The notes beneath the pieces were generated by a model. It worked only from the letters and a program-made list of their open reading frames with translations. It was not told the origin of the DNA and did not search any database. A program made the translations under genes and the position numbers. Below are positions 26,121 to 35,762 of a stretch of DNA of 64,000 nt, one piece after another (position 1 is the first letter of the stretch; every line of letters begins with the position of its first letter). This stretch comes from an uncultured Oscillospiraceae bacterium (GTDB lineage: Bacteria > Bacillota > Clostridia > Oscillospirales > Oscillospiraceae). The DNA is taken from contig CAJUKH010000013.1 of assembly GCA_910587345.1 (NCBI GenBank), positions 1 through 64,000 of the forward strand, in the 5' to 3' direction.

Positions 26121-27116
26121 TTATTTCAATTTGCTTTCCGCAAAGGCCGTAACCAGAGCGATGCAGGACTCAATATCGGAAAGGTCCGCCATCTCCATGG
26201 GTGTATGGACATACCGGCATGGAATCGAAATAGCCCCAGTCACCACGCCCGTACGGCTTTGGTGGATGGCGCCCGCATCGGTTCCTCCTGCCGTCAGCAC
26301 CTCCAACTGCGTTTTGATCCCCTTCTCCTGCCCCAGTTCTCCCAACATTTCTACCATCGCAGGATGTGCGATCAGAGAGTTATCCATCACTTTGATCGCT
26401 GCGCCTCCACCCATCACGACACTGCTGATCTTCTTCGCACCCGGCGTATCGGCGGCAATGGTCACATCCAGTGCGATCCCATAATCAGGGGCCACTCCAT
26501 AAGCAGCTGTCTTGGCCCCCCGCACTCCCACCTCTTCCTGTACGGTAAAAACAAAGTAAAGGTCATTTTCGCTGCTCTTTATTTGTTCCAACGCCTTTAA
26601 GAGAATCGCACAGGAAACCCGGTTATCCAAATAAGGCGTAACGATACTGTTTCCCGCCTGAAAGGGAGCCGTCGCATAAACCGCCATATCTCCGGGCCGG
26701 ACTTTGCTTTTGGCCTCTTCCCTGTTGGCTGCGCCAATATCAATGTATAGGTCATCAATGGCAGGGTCCTTATCATCAGCTTTGCCGTGGACCCGTACTG
26801 TTCCCATAATACCATTGGAAAACCGCATCGGCATGTTTTTTATTGCCCCGGGGCGGACACCTCCCACACGTCCAACCCGAATGCTTCCGTCCTCCTCAAT
26901 ATGAGAGACAATCAGCCCGATAGAGTCTGTATGTGCTGCAAACATTACCTTTGGCCCCGGGCCCTTCTTGTGGACAATCAGATTTCCCAAAACATCTGTT
27001 GTGATCTCGTCGGCATAAGGCCCGGCAAATTCCGCAATGGCTTCCGCCACCTTGCTTTCCCGACCGGAGGGACCGTGAATGCCAACCAGTTTTGTGATCA
27101 ATTCAAATGTATCCAT
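26121..27116 (-). CDS. M42 family aminopeptidase (1 of 3)
   Basis: 331 residues. Metal-binding and catalytic residues visible in order: FAAHTDSIGLI (His), PYLDNRVSC (bridging Asp), VQEEVGVRGA (Glu pair), ALDVTIAAD (Asp), RYVHTPME (His). M42 enzymes form tetrahedral dodecamers that trim peptides in the cytosol. ATG 27116 chosen by alignment with its neighbours. Third in a run of three tandem paralogues, only 1 bp after the second. Confidence 0.92.
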   Translation of the reverse strand: MDTFELITKLVGIHGPSGRESKVAEAIAEFAGPYADEITTDVLGNLIVHKKGPGPKVMFAAHTDSIGLIVSHIEEDGSIRVGRVGGVRPGAIKNMPMRFSNGIMGTVRVHGKADDKDPAIDDLYIDIGAANREEAKSKVRPGDMAVYATAPFQAGNSIVTPYLDNRVSCAILLKALEQIKSSENDLYFVFTVQEEVGVRGAKTAAYGVAPDYGIALDVTIAADTPGAKKISSVVMGGGAAIKVMDNSLIAHPAMVEMLGELGQEKGIKTQLEVLTAGGTDAGAIHQSRTGVVTGAISIPCRYVHTPMEMADLSDIESCIALVTAFAESKLK

Positions 27117-27117
27117 A

Positions 27118-28152
27118 TCAAGAAATCCTCCCTTCGGCCACCGCCTGAATAAAATGAACGACCAATGCTTCGGCCCCTTCAATATCCCGAAGCGATGCTA
27201 CACTGGACGGGGAGTGAAGATAGCGTACCGCTGTCGATATTCTCCCCACCCGTACACCGGTCTTACTGCGCTGAATGGCAGAGGCATCTGTTTTTTCTGA
27301 AATATATCCCTTGACTTGCCACGGAATATGGTTTTCTTCCGCCAAATCCTGCAGCAATTCAAATATCTCCTTATCGTAAATCGTTCCTGCATCCATGTGT
27401 GACAACACCGTTCCCTTCCCCAACGCGCAAGCCCTCTTGTGGGCCTCCACCATGGGCAGGTCTCCGGCGTCTGTTCCGTCCAGCACAAGCGCCAGTGCAG
27501 GCGTTTCTGAGAAGGCCGCACCAAAAGCGCCCCGGCAGCCTACCTCTTCCTGCACGGTAAAAGCAAATGTTACGTCTATGGGCAGATCCCGCTCCATAAG
27601 TGACGCCATAATCGCACAGCCGCTCCGACCATCTATTGCCTTGGCCTTCAATAACCCATCTCCATATTCGGTGATGGAATCCGAAAATACCGCAAAGTCA
27701 CCGATATGGGTCAGCTTTTCCGCCTCTTCACGGCTCTTCACCCCAATGTCAATATAGAGTGACTCCAGCTTTGGTGTCTTTTTCCGTTCTTCAGCCGTAG
27801 TAAGGTGTACCGCCTTAAGTCCAACGACTCCCGAGAACCGGTTTTTTCCTATAAAAACAGGTTTCCCGATCAAAACCCGGCAATCAATCTCTCCCAGACA
27901 ATCAAATTTCAGATAGCCATCCTCTGTAATTCGCCGGATGATCAGCCCAACTTCGTCCAGATGAGCCGTTAACATCAACTTCCGGGGTGCAGGGATTTTT
28001 CCTTTTTTGGTGCAAATCAAATTCCCCATGCCATCTATCCGCACTTCCGCCCCGACTGCTTCTGCCCGTTGACGAAGATATTCCCGCACAGGACCTTCAA
28101 AACTGGAAGGGCCGCTGAGAGAGCACAGGGTCCTTATGGTCTCATACTCCAT
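27118..28152 (-). CDS. M42 family aminopeptidase (2 of 3)
   Basis: 344 residues with the M42 set: TAHLDEVGLI, KAIDGRSGCAI, VQEEVGCRGAFGAAF, then LVLDGTDAGDLP where most members have LDVT, and YLHSPSSVASLRD. All ligands seem present, but the region around the second Asp differs, so specificity may differ. It overlaps the first paralogue by 11 bp. Divergent sequence shows an old duplication, not a recent copy. Confidence 0.92.
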   Translation of the reverse strand: MEYETIRTLCSLSGPSSFEGPVREYLRQRAEAVGAEVRIDGMGNLICTKKGKIPAPRKLMLTAHLDEVGLIIRRITEDGYLKFDCLGEIDCRVLIGKPVFIGKNRFSGVVGLKAVHLTTAEERKKTPKLESLYIDIGVKSREEAEKLTHIGDFAVFSDSITEYGDGLLKAKAIDGRSGCAIMASLMERDLPIDVTFAFTVQEEVGCRGAFGAAFSETPALALVLDGTDAGDLPMVEAHKRACALGKGTVLSHMDAGTIYDKEIFELLQDLAEENHIPWQVKGYISEKTDASAIQRSKTGVRVGRISTAVRYLHSPSSVASLRDIEGAEALVVHFIQAVAEGRIS

Positions 28153-29191
28153 TTATGCCCCCCTCCTTTCCCAGCTCTTCCGTAAAAGCTGCCAGAAGCT
28201 GCGCCGTCCATTCAATATCTGTAAGGGAAATTACCTCAATGGGACTATGCATATACTTCAGCGGCAAAGAGACCACAGAGGTCGGAATTCCCTCCAGACA
28301 AGTCTGCATCCCCCAGCCGTTTGTACCAGTATGACCGGCCATAACTTCAAATTGATACGGCAACTCCAAAGCCTTGGCCTTCTCTATCATGCGGCCAGTC
28401 ATCCACCAGGTCATATTCGGTCCCATTCCGATAACGGGACCGCCCCGCAGCTTGTTGGACACTTCATCCGCCGATATATCCGGCGTGCTGGCAAAGGTAA
28501 CATCTACCGCTATACACCAGTCGGGAGCCACCGTGTTGGTTCCAACAATGGCACCGGTGCCGGATACCTCTTCCCGCACACTGCCCATAAAGTAAACGTC
28601 TACATCCAAATCTTTGTCTTTCAAAAGTTCCGCCGCCCGCAAAAGTGCCGTAAAGCAGGAGCGGTCATCCAAAGATTTCCCGCAAACACTATCTCCCGCC
28701 AACGAAAAACAGCTCTCCCGATACACCATTGGGGTCCCAATGGGGATTTGCCTGACCACCGTCTCGGCATCCAGGCCAACATCCACCCGCAGATCCTCAA
28801 TGGCGATGGAATTCTCTTTTTCCTTTCCGTTTTGTGCATGGGAAGGCATACAGGCTATGATACCAAACAGCGGCTGCGGTTTGGTCATAATAGTCAGCTC
28901 CCGGGCCGGCAGCATCCGGGGGTCCACTCCGCCAATCGGTGCAAAACGCAGAAAGCCTTCCTCATAGCCGGTTACAATAAAGCCGATCTCGTCCAAATGC
29001 GCATCCAGCAACAGTTTTTTTGCTTCCGGTTTTCCGCACCGGCGCACCCCGATCACGCTTCCCAGGGTATCAATAATAACCTCATCCACCAACGGCGCCA
29101 ACAATTCCTTTGCCGTCTCGACCACCTTCCCCTCAAAGCCAGAAGGTCCTGTTTGACTACACAGACGGTCCAGTGTGGCATATAGTTCCAT
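28142..29191 (-). CDS. M42 family aminopeptidase (3 of 3)
   Basis: 349 residues: LLDAHLDEIGFIVTGYEEGFLRF, KSLDDRSCFTALL, VREEVSGTGAIVG, AVDVTFASTPD, KYMHSPIEVISLTD. First gene of the three-gene run in the direction of transcription; murD lies 23 bp upstream. The three may build mixed or separate dodecamers with different side-chain preferences, as known for archaeal M42 peptidases (inference). Confidence 0.92.
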   Translation of the reverse strand: MELYATLDRLCSQTGPSGFEGKVVETAKELLAPLVDEVIIDTLGSVIGVRRCGKPEAKKLLLDAHLDEIGFIVTGYEEGFLRFAPIGGVDPRMLPARELTIMTKPQPLFGIIACMPSHAQNGKEKENSIAIEDLRVDVGLDAETVVRQIPIGTPMVYRESCFSLAGDSVCGKSLDDRSCFTALLRAAELLKDKDLDVDVYFMGSVREEVSGTGAIVGTNTVAPDWCIAVDVTFASTPDISADEVSNKLRGGPVIGMGPNMTWWMTGRMIEKAKALELPYQFEVMAGHTGTNGWGMQTCLEGIPTSVVSLPLKYMHSPIEVISLTDIEWTAQLLAAFTEELGKEGGINGV

Positions 29192-29214
29192 GGTTTCACA
29201 TCCTTTTCGGAATC

Positions 29215-30612
29215 TTACTTCTTTAACGCCAGTACCAACTGTTTAAAGGTATTTCCCCGCTCCATAAAGTTCTTGAAACGGTCAAACGAAGCACAAGCGG
29301 GAGACAGCAGAACGACGTCTCCGGAAACGGCAGCTTTGTATGCCGTTTCCACTGCATCCGAGAGAGTCTCACACTCCACAATCTGCGGACAGCCTTCTTG
29401 ATAACCAGGGGCACCTTCTACTGTCTCACGTATCTTTGCGGCAGTATCTCCCGTCAATATAAGAAACTTTACATATTCTGATATTACAGGTCCTAACGCA
29501 TCAAAAGGAATATGCTTGTCGTATCCCCCCGCAATCAAAATAACCTTCTCCGGAAAGCACTTCAATCCCGCTATGGTTCGGGTCGGGCTGGATGCGATAG
29601 AGTCATTGTAATAACGGACGCCGTTCAGCTCTCGCACCAGTTCAATGCGATGCTCCACGCCGCTGAATCGTTTGGCAAAGGAACGGACCGTTTCGATATT
29701 CACCAGCCCTTCCACCGCAGCAATGGCAGCCATGTAATTTTCTACATTGTGGTCTCCGGGAAGTAAGATTTCTTTGCGGTCAAGGACCTTTTCTTCCTCA
29801 TCTCCACTTTTCCGCCAAATGGCACCATCCCGAAGGAAAACGGAGTCTCCTCTTGGCTCCTCCTGTCTGCTGAACAAGGTCACCGAGCCTTTTGCCTTGG
29901 ATGCAAACGCCCGGGTGATATCATTATCCTGATTGAGAATCACTCGTTCTCTGCCGCTTTGATGGATATAAATATTTTCTTTTGCGGAAATGTACTCTTC
30001 CATGGACTTGTGCATGTCCAAATGATTGGGCGCCAGATTCGTCACCACAGCAACTTGAGGACTGATATCCATCGTCATCAGCTGGAAGGAACTTAACTCC
30101 ACCACAACATAATCTTCCGCTCTTATATCCTCCGCTTCAGGAAGCAGAGGTTTTCCAATATTCCCTCCCAAATGGACCCGGTATCCCGCCGCTTTCAAAA
30201 GTTCAGAAATAATCGTCGTGGTCGTTGTTTTTCCGTCACTGCCGGTGACACCGATAATGGGGCAGGGACAGGTTTGAAAAAACACTTCCATCTCCGAGGT
30301 AAGCAGACTTCCCCCCTTTACCGCCTCCAAAAGCTGCGGCAGATCCGGCCGCATACCGGGCGTGCGAAAAATCACGTTCTGCCCTTCCAGATGCTCCAGA
30401 TAGTCCTCCCCCAAATGGAAGGTCACTCCCTGCTGCTCTAAAGACGCAAGCTCCTCTCCAAAAGCATCTCTACTTCGTCTGTCACAGGCTGTGACCAGAG
30501 CGCCCGCTCCAACCAGCATATGGATTAACGGTGTATTGGAAATTCCAATCCCCAGCACAGCCACCCGCTTCCCCTTCAGCGTTTCCAGGTATTTCTGAAT
30601 CGTGAACTGCAT
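29215..30612 (-). CDS. murD: UDP-N-acetylmuramoyl-L-alanine--D-glutamate ligase
   Basis: 465 residues. Mur ligase layout: N-terminal Rossmann (VAVLGIGISNTPL), ATP loop GVTGSDGKTTTTTI, then NLAPNHLDMHKSMEEYISAKENI, GVEHRIELVRELNGVRYYNDSIASSPTRTIAGL, and C-terminal LSPACASFDRFKNFMERGNTFKQLV. It adds D-Glu to UDP-MurNAc-L-Ala in the cytoplasm. It is separate from the usual mur cluster here, leading into the M42 genes. Confidence 0.96.
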   Translation of the reverse strand: MQFTIQKYLETLKGKRVAVLGIGISNTPLIHMLVGAGALVTACDRRSRDAFGEELASLEQQGVTFHLGEDYLEHLEGQNVIFRTPGMRPDLPQLLEAVKGGSLLTSEMEVFFQTCPCPIIGVTGSDGKTTTTTIISELLKAAGYRVHLGGNIGKPLLPEAEDIRAEDYVVVELSSFQLMTMDISPQVAVVTNLAPNHLDMHKSMEEYISAKENIYIHQSGRERVILNQDNDITRAFASKAKGSVTLFSRQEEPRGDSVFLRDGAIWRKSGDEEEKVLDRKEILLPGDHNVENYMAAIAAVEGLVNIETVRSFAKRFSGVEHRIELVRELNGVRYYNDSIASSPTRTIAGLKCFPEKVILIAGGYDKHIPFDALGPVISEYVKFLILTGDTAAKIRETVEGAPGYQEGCPQIVECETLSDAVETAYKAAVSGDVVLLSPACASFDRFKNFMERGNTFKQLVLALKK

Positions 30613-30682
30613 CTATCTCCCCCCTAAAATTGGTATTTTTATATTATATCCCATTCCCGAACGGATTTCAACGAAAACAGAT

Positions 30683-30711
30683 TTGACTTTAACGGGAATA
30701 TGGGATAAAAT
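30683..30711 (+). promoter_or_regulatory. rnpB promoter
   Basis: TTGACT (30683-30688), 17-bp spacer, TAAAAT (30706-30711), ending about 10 bp before the predicted 5' end of the RNase P RNA. Confidence 0.75.
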
Positions 30712-30721
30712 ACGATTTGAC

Positions 30722-31074
30722 AAGTAGGCTGGACAGCCGCGGGGCACGGGCGAAAGCCCCCGCTCTGAGGAAAGTCCGGGCTCCGCAGGGCAAGGATAAC
30801 GGGTAACACCCGCCGGGGGCGACCCCAGGAAAAGTGCAACAGAGAGATACCGCCTTGCAGGCTTTGCCTGTAGGGTAAGGATGGAAAGGCAGAGGTAAGA
30901 GCCTGCCCGATGGCTGGGAACAGTCCATCGCTGTAAACTCTATCCGGAGCAACACCGTGGAGGGACACATGGCCGGCCCGGCCGTCCCGTGGAGGTGGCT
31001 TGAGCATACTGGTAACAGTATGTCGAGATAGATGGCTGTCTTAAAGGACAGAACCCGGCTTACAGGCCTGCTTG
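30722..31074 (+). ncRNA. rnpB: RNase P RNA (class A)
   Basis: The catalytic RNA that cuts 5' leaders from tRNA precursors. Conserved pieces appear in order: GAGGAAAGTCCGGGCTC (near the 5' end), CAGGAAAAGTGCAACAGA, GGTAAGAGCC, and the 3' ACAGAACCCGGCTTACAG. The ends pair to form P1 (AAGTAGGCTG with CAGGCCTGCTT). Length about 353 nt is normal for type A. End positions are approximate by a few bases. Divergent from murD. Confidence 0.95.
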
Positions 31075-31081
31075 CAACATG

Positions 31082-31110
31082 GAAATGCGCCGTTAATAAC
31101 GGCGCATTTC
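31082..31110. terminator. Terminator after rnpB
   Basis: 13-bp stem GAAATGCGCCGTT / AACGGCGCATTTC with a 3-nt loop, followed by CTTTTTCTTTTT on the plus strand. It also faces the end of the convergent ABC transporter genes. Confidence 0.85.
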
Positions 31111-31140
31111 CTTTTTCTTTTTGTATCATGCCTGTATCGT

Positions 31141-32961
31141 TTACCCCTTTTGGGCCGCTTCCTCCGCAAACTGTTTGGTATAGAGGGTGCGATAGTACCC
31201 CTTCTGTTCCAATAATGTCCGGTGCGTGCCCTGTTCCACGATCGTCCCGTCTTTTACCACTAAAATCAAGTCTGCCTGCCGTATGGTGGACAAGCGATGG
31301 GCGATCAGGAAAGAGGTCCGCCCTTTTAACAGCTGCGCAGTAGCTTTCTGTATCAACTGTTCTGTCTCGGTATCAATAGAGCTGGTGGCCTCGTCCAGAA
31401 CAAATATCCTCGGGTCGGCAAGAACTGCCCGAGCAAAGGATATCAACTGTTTTTCTCCGGTAGAAAGGCGGTCACCCCCCTCGCCTACCTGAGTATCATA
31501 GCCCTTCTCCAGCTTTTCCACCACCGTATCTGCCGATACCGCCCTGGCTGCGGCATAGACCTCTTCATCCGCAGCCTCCAACCGGCCATAACGGATGTTC
31601 TCCATAATGGTGCCGGAAAACAGATGGGGTGTTTGCAGTACATATCCCAGCGAGGAATGCAGCCATAGCTGACTTCGCTCTCTATAGTCCACTCCGTCAA
31701 TCAGGACTCGTCCGCCGGTAGGTTCAAAAAAGCGACAGGCAAGATTTACCAGAGTACTCTTTCCGGCTCCCGTTTCTCCCACAATTGCCACCGTAGTTCC
31801 TGCCGGAATATGTAAATTAAAATGAGAAATTACATCCTCCGCCCCATCCGGATAGTGGAAGGACACATCTTCAAACGTGATATCTCCCTTGAGGGCAGGC
31901 CATATGTCCATCTTAGGATGGAACACATCCCCATAAGCTGCGATCACTTCATCCCTGTCTTTGATTTGAGGCTCTTCTCTCAAAAGGCTCAGCACACGCT
32001 CCAAACTGGCCTGGAGGGAAATAAATTCCGATAAATTCTGTGCCGTCTGCTGAATGGGGCCAAAAAGCCCTGTCGCATAAGAAAAAAAGGCAGACAGCGT
32101 CCCCAGCAGCAAAACGCCCTCCCGTTCCAGCAGGCCGCCCTGCACCAGTACGAGAGCCGTAGCAACCGTGCCGCAAAAGAGGATCAACGGAACATAGACC
32201 GCCGATAGTCGGGCTGCCCGAATGCCGGAGCGTTCCATCTCATCGGTAAGCTCTTGAAAACTTTTATCGTTCCGCTCCTCCACCACCAAGGTTTTGGATG
32301 TTTTTGCCCCGGTGATCCCTTCATTGAATGCCCCAGTGATACGGGAGTTTAGCTTTCGTATCTGCCGATTCCAGCGAAGGATTTTCGGCTGAAAATAAGC
32401 GGTGAGAAGCCCGAGTACAGGAACGACCAGAAGCACCGGAAGGGCAAGCCGCCAGTTGAGCAATATCATCGCAATGTAAGAGCCGGCCATATACAGTACA
32501 GACCAAATCAAATCAGCCACGCTCCAGCCGATCATTCCCGAGATGCGCCCGGTATCATTCATGGTCCGAGCCAGCAAATATCCCACAGGCGTTGCGTTAT
32601 AATAGGATAACGACAGCTTTTGCAGGTGGACAAACTGCGCCCGGCGAAGATCCCGGCCGAAATTCATTTCAAGGCGCATACTGGCCCGTGAAAAAGAGAC
32701 CACCGTTAGCGCCTGCAAAACCACCAAAGCCGCATAGCTGATCCCGAATAGCATCAGCCCATCCGTTCGCCCTTCCCCAACCAGAGAATCAATGGCATAT
32801 CGCTGAAACAGCGGAAATGCTACGTCGATAAGCGCACAAAGGACATTGGCCACAAATATCCCCATAAAATCCTTTTTATAGGGCTTTAAATAAGGCATGA
32901 GCCCCTTCCAAAGCCCCCAGTCAAAGGAAGTGCTGTGAAATTCCTTTTCTTCGATGGCCAT
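31141..32961 (-). CDS. ABC exporter half, consensus Walker B (heterodimer partner 1)
   Basis: 606 residues: six-helix membrane domain, then a nucleotide-binding domain with GETGAGKST (Walker A), LSTGEKQ (a variant signature instead of LSGGQ), VLDEATSSID (Walker B with catalytic Glu) and AHRLST. The partner gene upstream (32961-34775) shares one base with its start. The variant signature here and the Asp-for-Glu change in the partner are what is expected in heterodimeric exporters with one degenerate ATP site. Substrate unknown; multidrug or lipid export is typical. Confidence 0.93.
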   Translation of the reverse strand: MAIEEKEFHSTSFDWGLWKGLMPYLKPYKKDFMGIFVANVLCALIDVAFPLFQRYAIDSLVGEGRTDGLMLFGISYAALVVLQALTVVSFSRASMRLEMNFGRDLRRAQFVHLQKLSLSYYNATPVGYLLARTMNDTGRISGMIGWSVADLIWSVLYMAGSYIAMILLNWRLALPVLLVVPVLGLLTAYFQPKILRWNRQIRKLNSRITGAFNEGITGAKTSKTLVVEERNDKSFQELTDEMERSGIRAARLSAVYVPLILFCGTVATALVLVQGGLLEREGVLLLGTLSAFFSYATGLFGPIQQTAQNLSEFISLQASLERVLSLLREEPQIKDRDEVIAAYGDVFHPKMDIWPALKGDITFEDVSFHYPDGAEDVISHFNLHIPAGTTVAIVGETGAGKSTLVNLACRFFEPTGGRVLIDGVDYRERSQLWLHSSLGYVLQTPHLFSGTIMENIRYGRLEAADEEVYAAARAVSADTVVEKLEKGYDTQVGEGGDRLSTGEKQLISFARAVLADPRIFVLDEATSSIDTETEQLIQKATAQLLKGRTSFLIAHRLSTIRQADLILVVKDGTIVEQGTHRTLLEQKGYYRTLYTKQFAEEAAQKG

Positions 32962-34775
32962 TAACTCGTCACCTCCTCCAAAAGCAGCCTGTCGTCCTGG
33001 CTCATCTGGATATCGTAAACACGCCGGTAGAGTCCATTGTGACCAATCAACTCTTCATGGGTCCCTTCCTCGACCACCCGGCCTTTTTCCAACACCAGAA
33101 TATGGTCTGCTTTCATCAGGGTGGTTACCCGGTGAGAAATCAAAATCAATGTGGTTTCGGCCGATTCTTTCAACAGAGCCGAACGAATCCGCGCATCAGT
33201 TTCAGTATCAACGGCAGAAAGAGAATCGTCCAACAAAAGCACAGGGGTTCGCCGCAAGAGTGTTCGAGCGATAGCGACCCGTTGTTTTTGCCCGCCTGAG
33301 AGCGTTACTCCCCGCTCTCCCACCACGGTATCATACCCTAGGGCCATCTCGGCCAAGGCCTGGTCTACACTGGCAATACGGGCAGCCTGACGTACCTCTT
33401 CATGGTCCGCTGTGGGTGCGGTCACTTTAATATTTTCCTCCACCGTTTTGGAATAGAGGAATGTCTCTTGCAAAACAAGACCGATTTTCTCCCGCAACTC
33501 TTGCTGAGGGATATTCCGGATATCTATTCCCCCAATGGTGATCCGTCCCTCTCCCGGTCCAAGGTCATAAAGTCTTGTAAGAAGAGCCGCTATGGTGCTT
33601 TTCCCGCTTCCTGTACTGCCCAAAACGGCAAATGTCTTTCCATTGGGAATGGTAAAGGACACATCTTTCAATACCGGCTCTTCTCCGTTATACCGGAAAG
33701 TAACATGTTCAAAAACGATATCCCCCTTCCAATCAGGCGCTTGTGGATCTGTCGGGGGCTGTTCCTCCTCCGCATCCAGAATTTCACGGATGCGGTCAAT
33801 GGAAACCCCGGCCTTGCTCATCTCGGACAATACCCGCCCAAGGCCACGGACCGGCCATATCATAGCAGCATTATAACTTAAAAAGGCCAACAGTGTACCC
33901 GGTGTGATGGAGCCGGCCACCGTCTCTATCACACCCACAATAAGGACTGCCATAACCTGTAACCCGCTCAGCAAATCACCGGAAGCCCAGAAAATGCTCA
34001 TCAGCTGTCCCAGCTTGATCCACAGAAGTGAGAAGGCTTCATTCTTCTCATCAAACCGTTCTACTTCATATGCCTCCCGGCCAAATGCCCGAACGACCCG
34101 GACCCCTGTCAAATTCTCCTGCACAGTAGTGGTAAGAATGCCTTCCGCCTCGTCGGCAGCCAGAAAACGCTGCGCCATTTTAGAATAATAAAACAGAGAA
34201 TATGACACTACAACCGGTAAAAAAGCCATGGCCACCAGCGAGATTTTTACACTCATGGGAAACATCAGCGCAAATGAGACAAATACCAAAAAAATCACCC
34301 GAAATGCTTCCAGACATTGATTGGTCACAAAGGCGCGGATAACCTCCACATCAGAAGTGCACCGTTGGATGATCTCTCCGGTCTGATGTTCTGTATGCCA
34401 GCGAAAGGGTAGCCGCTGAATGTGAGAAAACAGTGTGTTGCGGATAGATTTGACAAATCCTTCAGAGCATCGCGCCGTCCCTACCCGGCTTAAAAAACTG
34501 AACAGACAAGCCAGCAACGATCCCCCCAACACTGCCAGAGCTGAATACAAAAGCGCATTGAAATAGGTCTGTTCTTTCAAAAATTTCACCAGAAATTCCG
34601 GCACTCCTTCAAAGGGTTTTCCGCCAATGATAGAATCTACCGCCATTCTTATGATCTGCGGTGTCAATGCATTAAAAGATGTATGTAACATGGAACTTAT
34701 CAGCGTTACAAAAAACAACGGCACGACCGGTCTTAAAAACCGCCAGATGGTTAAAAATTTTCTCTTTACTGACAT
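32961..34775 (-). CDS. ABC exporter half, degenerate Walker B (heterodimer partner 2)
   Basis: 604 residues. Membrane domain followed by GSTGSGKST (Walker A), a canonical LSGGQKQR signature, and LLLDDSLSAVD, in which Asp replaces the catalytic Glu of Walker B; SHRVTT is the H-loop. With the neighbour, one composite site would be catalytic and the other not, as in TM287/288. ATG 34775 chosen by homology and reach of the amphipathic N-terminus. Confidence 0.93.
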   Translation of the reverse strand: MSVKRKFLTIWRFLRPVVPLFFVTLISSMLHTSFNALTPQIIRMAVDSIIGGKPFEGVPEFLVKFLKEQTYFNALLYSALAVLGGSLLACLFSFLSRVGTARCSEGFVKSIRNTLFSHIQRLPFRWHTEHQTGEIIQRCTSDVEVIRAFVTNQCLEAFRVIFLVFVSFALMFPMSVKISLVAMAFLPVVVSYSLFYYSKMAQRFLAADEAEGILTTTVQENLTGVRVVRAFGREAYEVERFDEKNEAFSLLWIKLGQLMSIFWASGDLLSGLQVMAVLIVGVIETVAGSITPGTLLAFLSYNAAMIWPVRGLGRVLSEMSKAGVSIDRIREILDAEEEQPPTDPQAPDWKGDIVFEHVTFRYNGEEPVLKDVSFTIPNGKTFAVLGSTGSGKSTIAALLTRLYDLGPGEGRITIGGIDIRNIPQQELREKIGLVLQETFLYSKTVEENIKVTAPTADHEEVRQAARIASVDQALAEMALGYDTVVGERGVTLSGGQKQRVAIARTLLRRTPVLLLDDSLSAVDTETDARIRSALLKESAETTLILISHRVTTLMKADHILVLEKGRVVEEGTHEELIGHNGLYRRVYDIQMSQDDRLLLEEVTS

Positions 34776-34870
34776 ACAACTCACTCCCTTCCAGTAGGAA
34801 AACATCAGCATCTATATCCGTACTTTACAGCCTTATAGAAAGTATGACGCTTTCTCCCCGGGCAAAAAAA

Positions 34871-34903
34871 TCCCCCTGCCCGCCATAAGGCGGCACAGGG
34901 GGA
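34871..34903 (-). terminator. Terminator after yebC
   Basis: TCCCCCTG / CAGGGGGA outer stem and CCGCC-ATAA-GGCGG inner stem, followed by T7 on the minus strand. Confidence 0.85.
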
Positions 34904-34911
34904 AGCACGAT

Positions 34912-35640
34912 TTAATCCTGATCCCAGTTATGCCATACATTCTGTACGTCGTCGTTATCCTCTAAGCTGTCAATCAGCTTCTCCATGTTCTTGATGTCCT
35001 CTTCAGACTCCAATTTCACATAGTTTTGAGGAACCATTTCTACGGCAGCACTGACAAAGGTATAACCCTTCGCTTCCAGATTGGCCAAAACTGTTCCAAA
35101 ATCATCCGGAGAGGTGGTGATTTCAAAAACCTCCCCCTCCACGGTCATGTCCTCTGCGCCCGCCTCCAGCGCATCCATCATCATGGTATCCTCATCCAGA
35201 TCCTCTTTTTCAATGACAATAACGCCCTTTTGGTCAAAAGACCAGGACACGCAGCCTGTGGCTCCCAGCCCCTTGCCGAACTTGTCCAGCAAATGGCGGA
35301 CCTCGGGAGCGGTACGCTGACGATTGTCGGTCAGTGCCTCAACGATCACCGCCACACCAGAGGGGCCGTAGCCTTCATAGGTAACGCTTTCATAGCTGTC
35401 CGTATTGCCCGCACCCAAGGCCCGGTCAATGGTACGCTTGATGTTATCATTAGGCATATTGGCAGCCCGCGCCTTGGCAATCACGGTCGCCAGGCGGGAG
35501 TTGTTGGCAGGATCACCGCTGCCGCCGGTCTTCACCGCCACGATCATCTCTTTGGCGATTTTAGTAAAAGTAGCGGAACGCTTAGCATCCTGAGCGCCCT
35601 TGGTCTTTTGAATGTTATGCCATTTGGAATGTCCCGACAT
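34912..35640 (-). CDS. YebC/PmpR family regulator / translation factor
   Basis: 242 residues, full length. The N-terminus MSGHSKWHNIQKTKGAQDAKR is diagnostic, followed by YEGYGPSGVAVIVEALTDNR and LDKFGKGLGATGCVSW. The family binds DNA in some bacteria, and members are also translation activators that relieve ribosome stalling at proline runs. Single gene with own terminator. Confidence 0.95.
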   Translation of the reverse strand: MSGHSKWHNIQKTKGAQDAKRSATFTKIAKEMIVAVKTGGSGDPANNSRLATVIAKARAANMPNDNIKRTIDRALGAGNTDSYESVTYEGYGPSGVAVIVEALTDNRQRTAPEVRHLLDKFGKGLGATGCVSWSFDQKGVIVIEKEDLDEDTMMMDALEAGAEDMTVEGEVFEITTSPDDFGTVLANLEAKGYTFVSAAVEMVPQNYVKLESEEDIKNMEKLIDSLEDNDDVQNVWHNWDQD

Positions 35641-35762
35641 AGTATCTGTCCCTTCATGAAAAAATTGCTAATGTAGTTTACCACAAAAAAGCCTGCTTTG
35701 CAACGGTTACAGACGAAAAAAGTAATTTTTTCCACCGTTCGTATCATACCGGGCAAAACAGA

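Noticed and set aside
28136..29185. 349-residue plus-strand frame
   Set aside because: Antisense of an M42 peptidase with a complete active site.
30639..31129. Open frames over 30639-31129
   Set aside because: They cover RNase P RNA, which fully explains the sequence.
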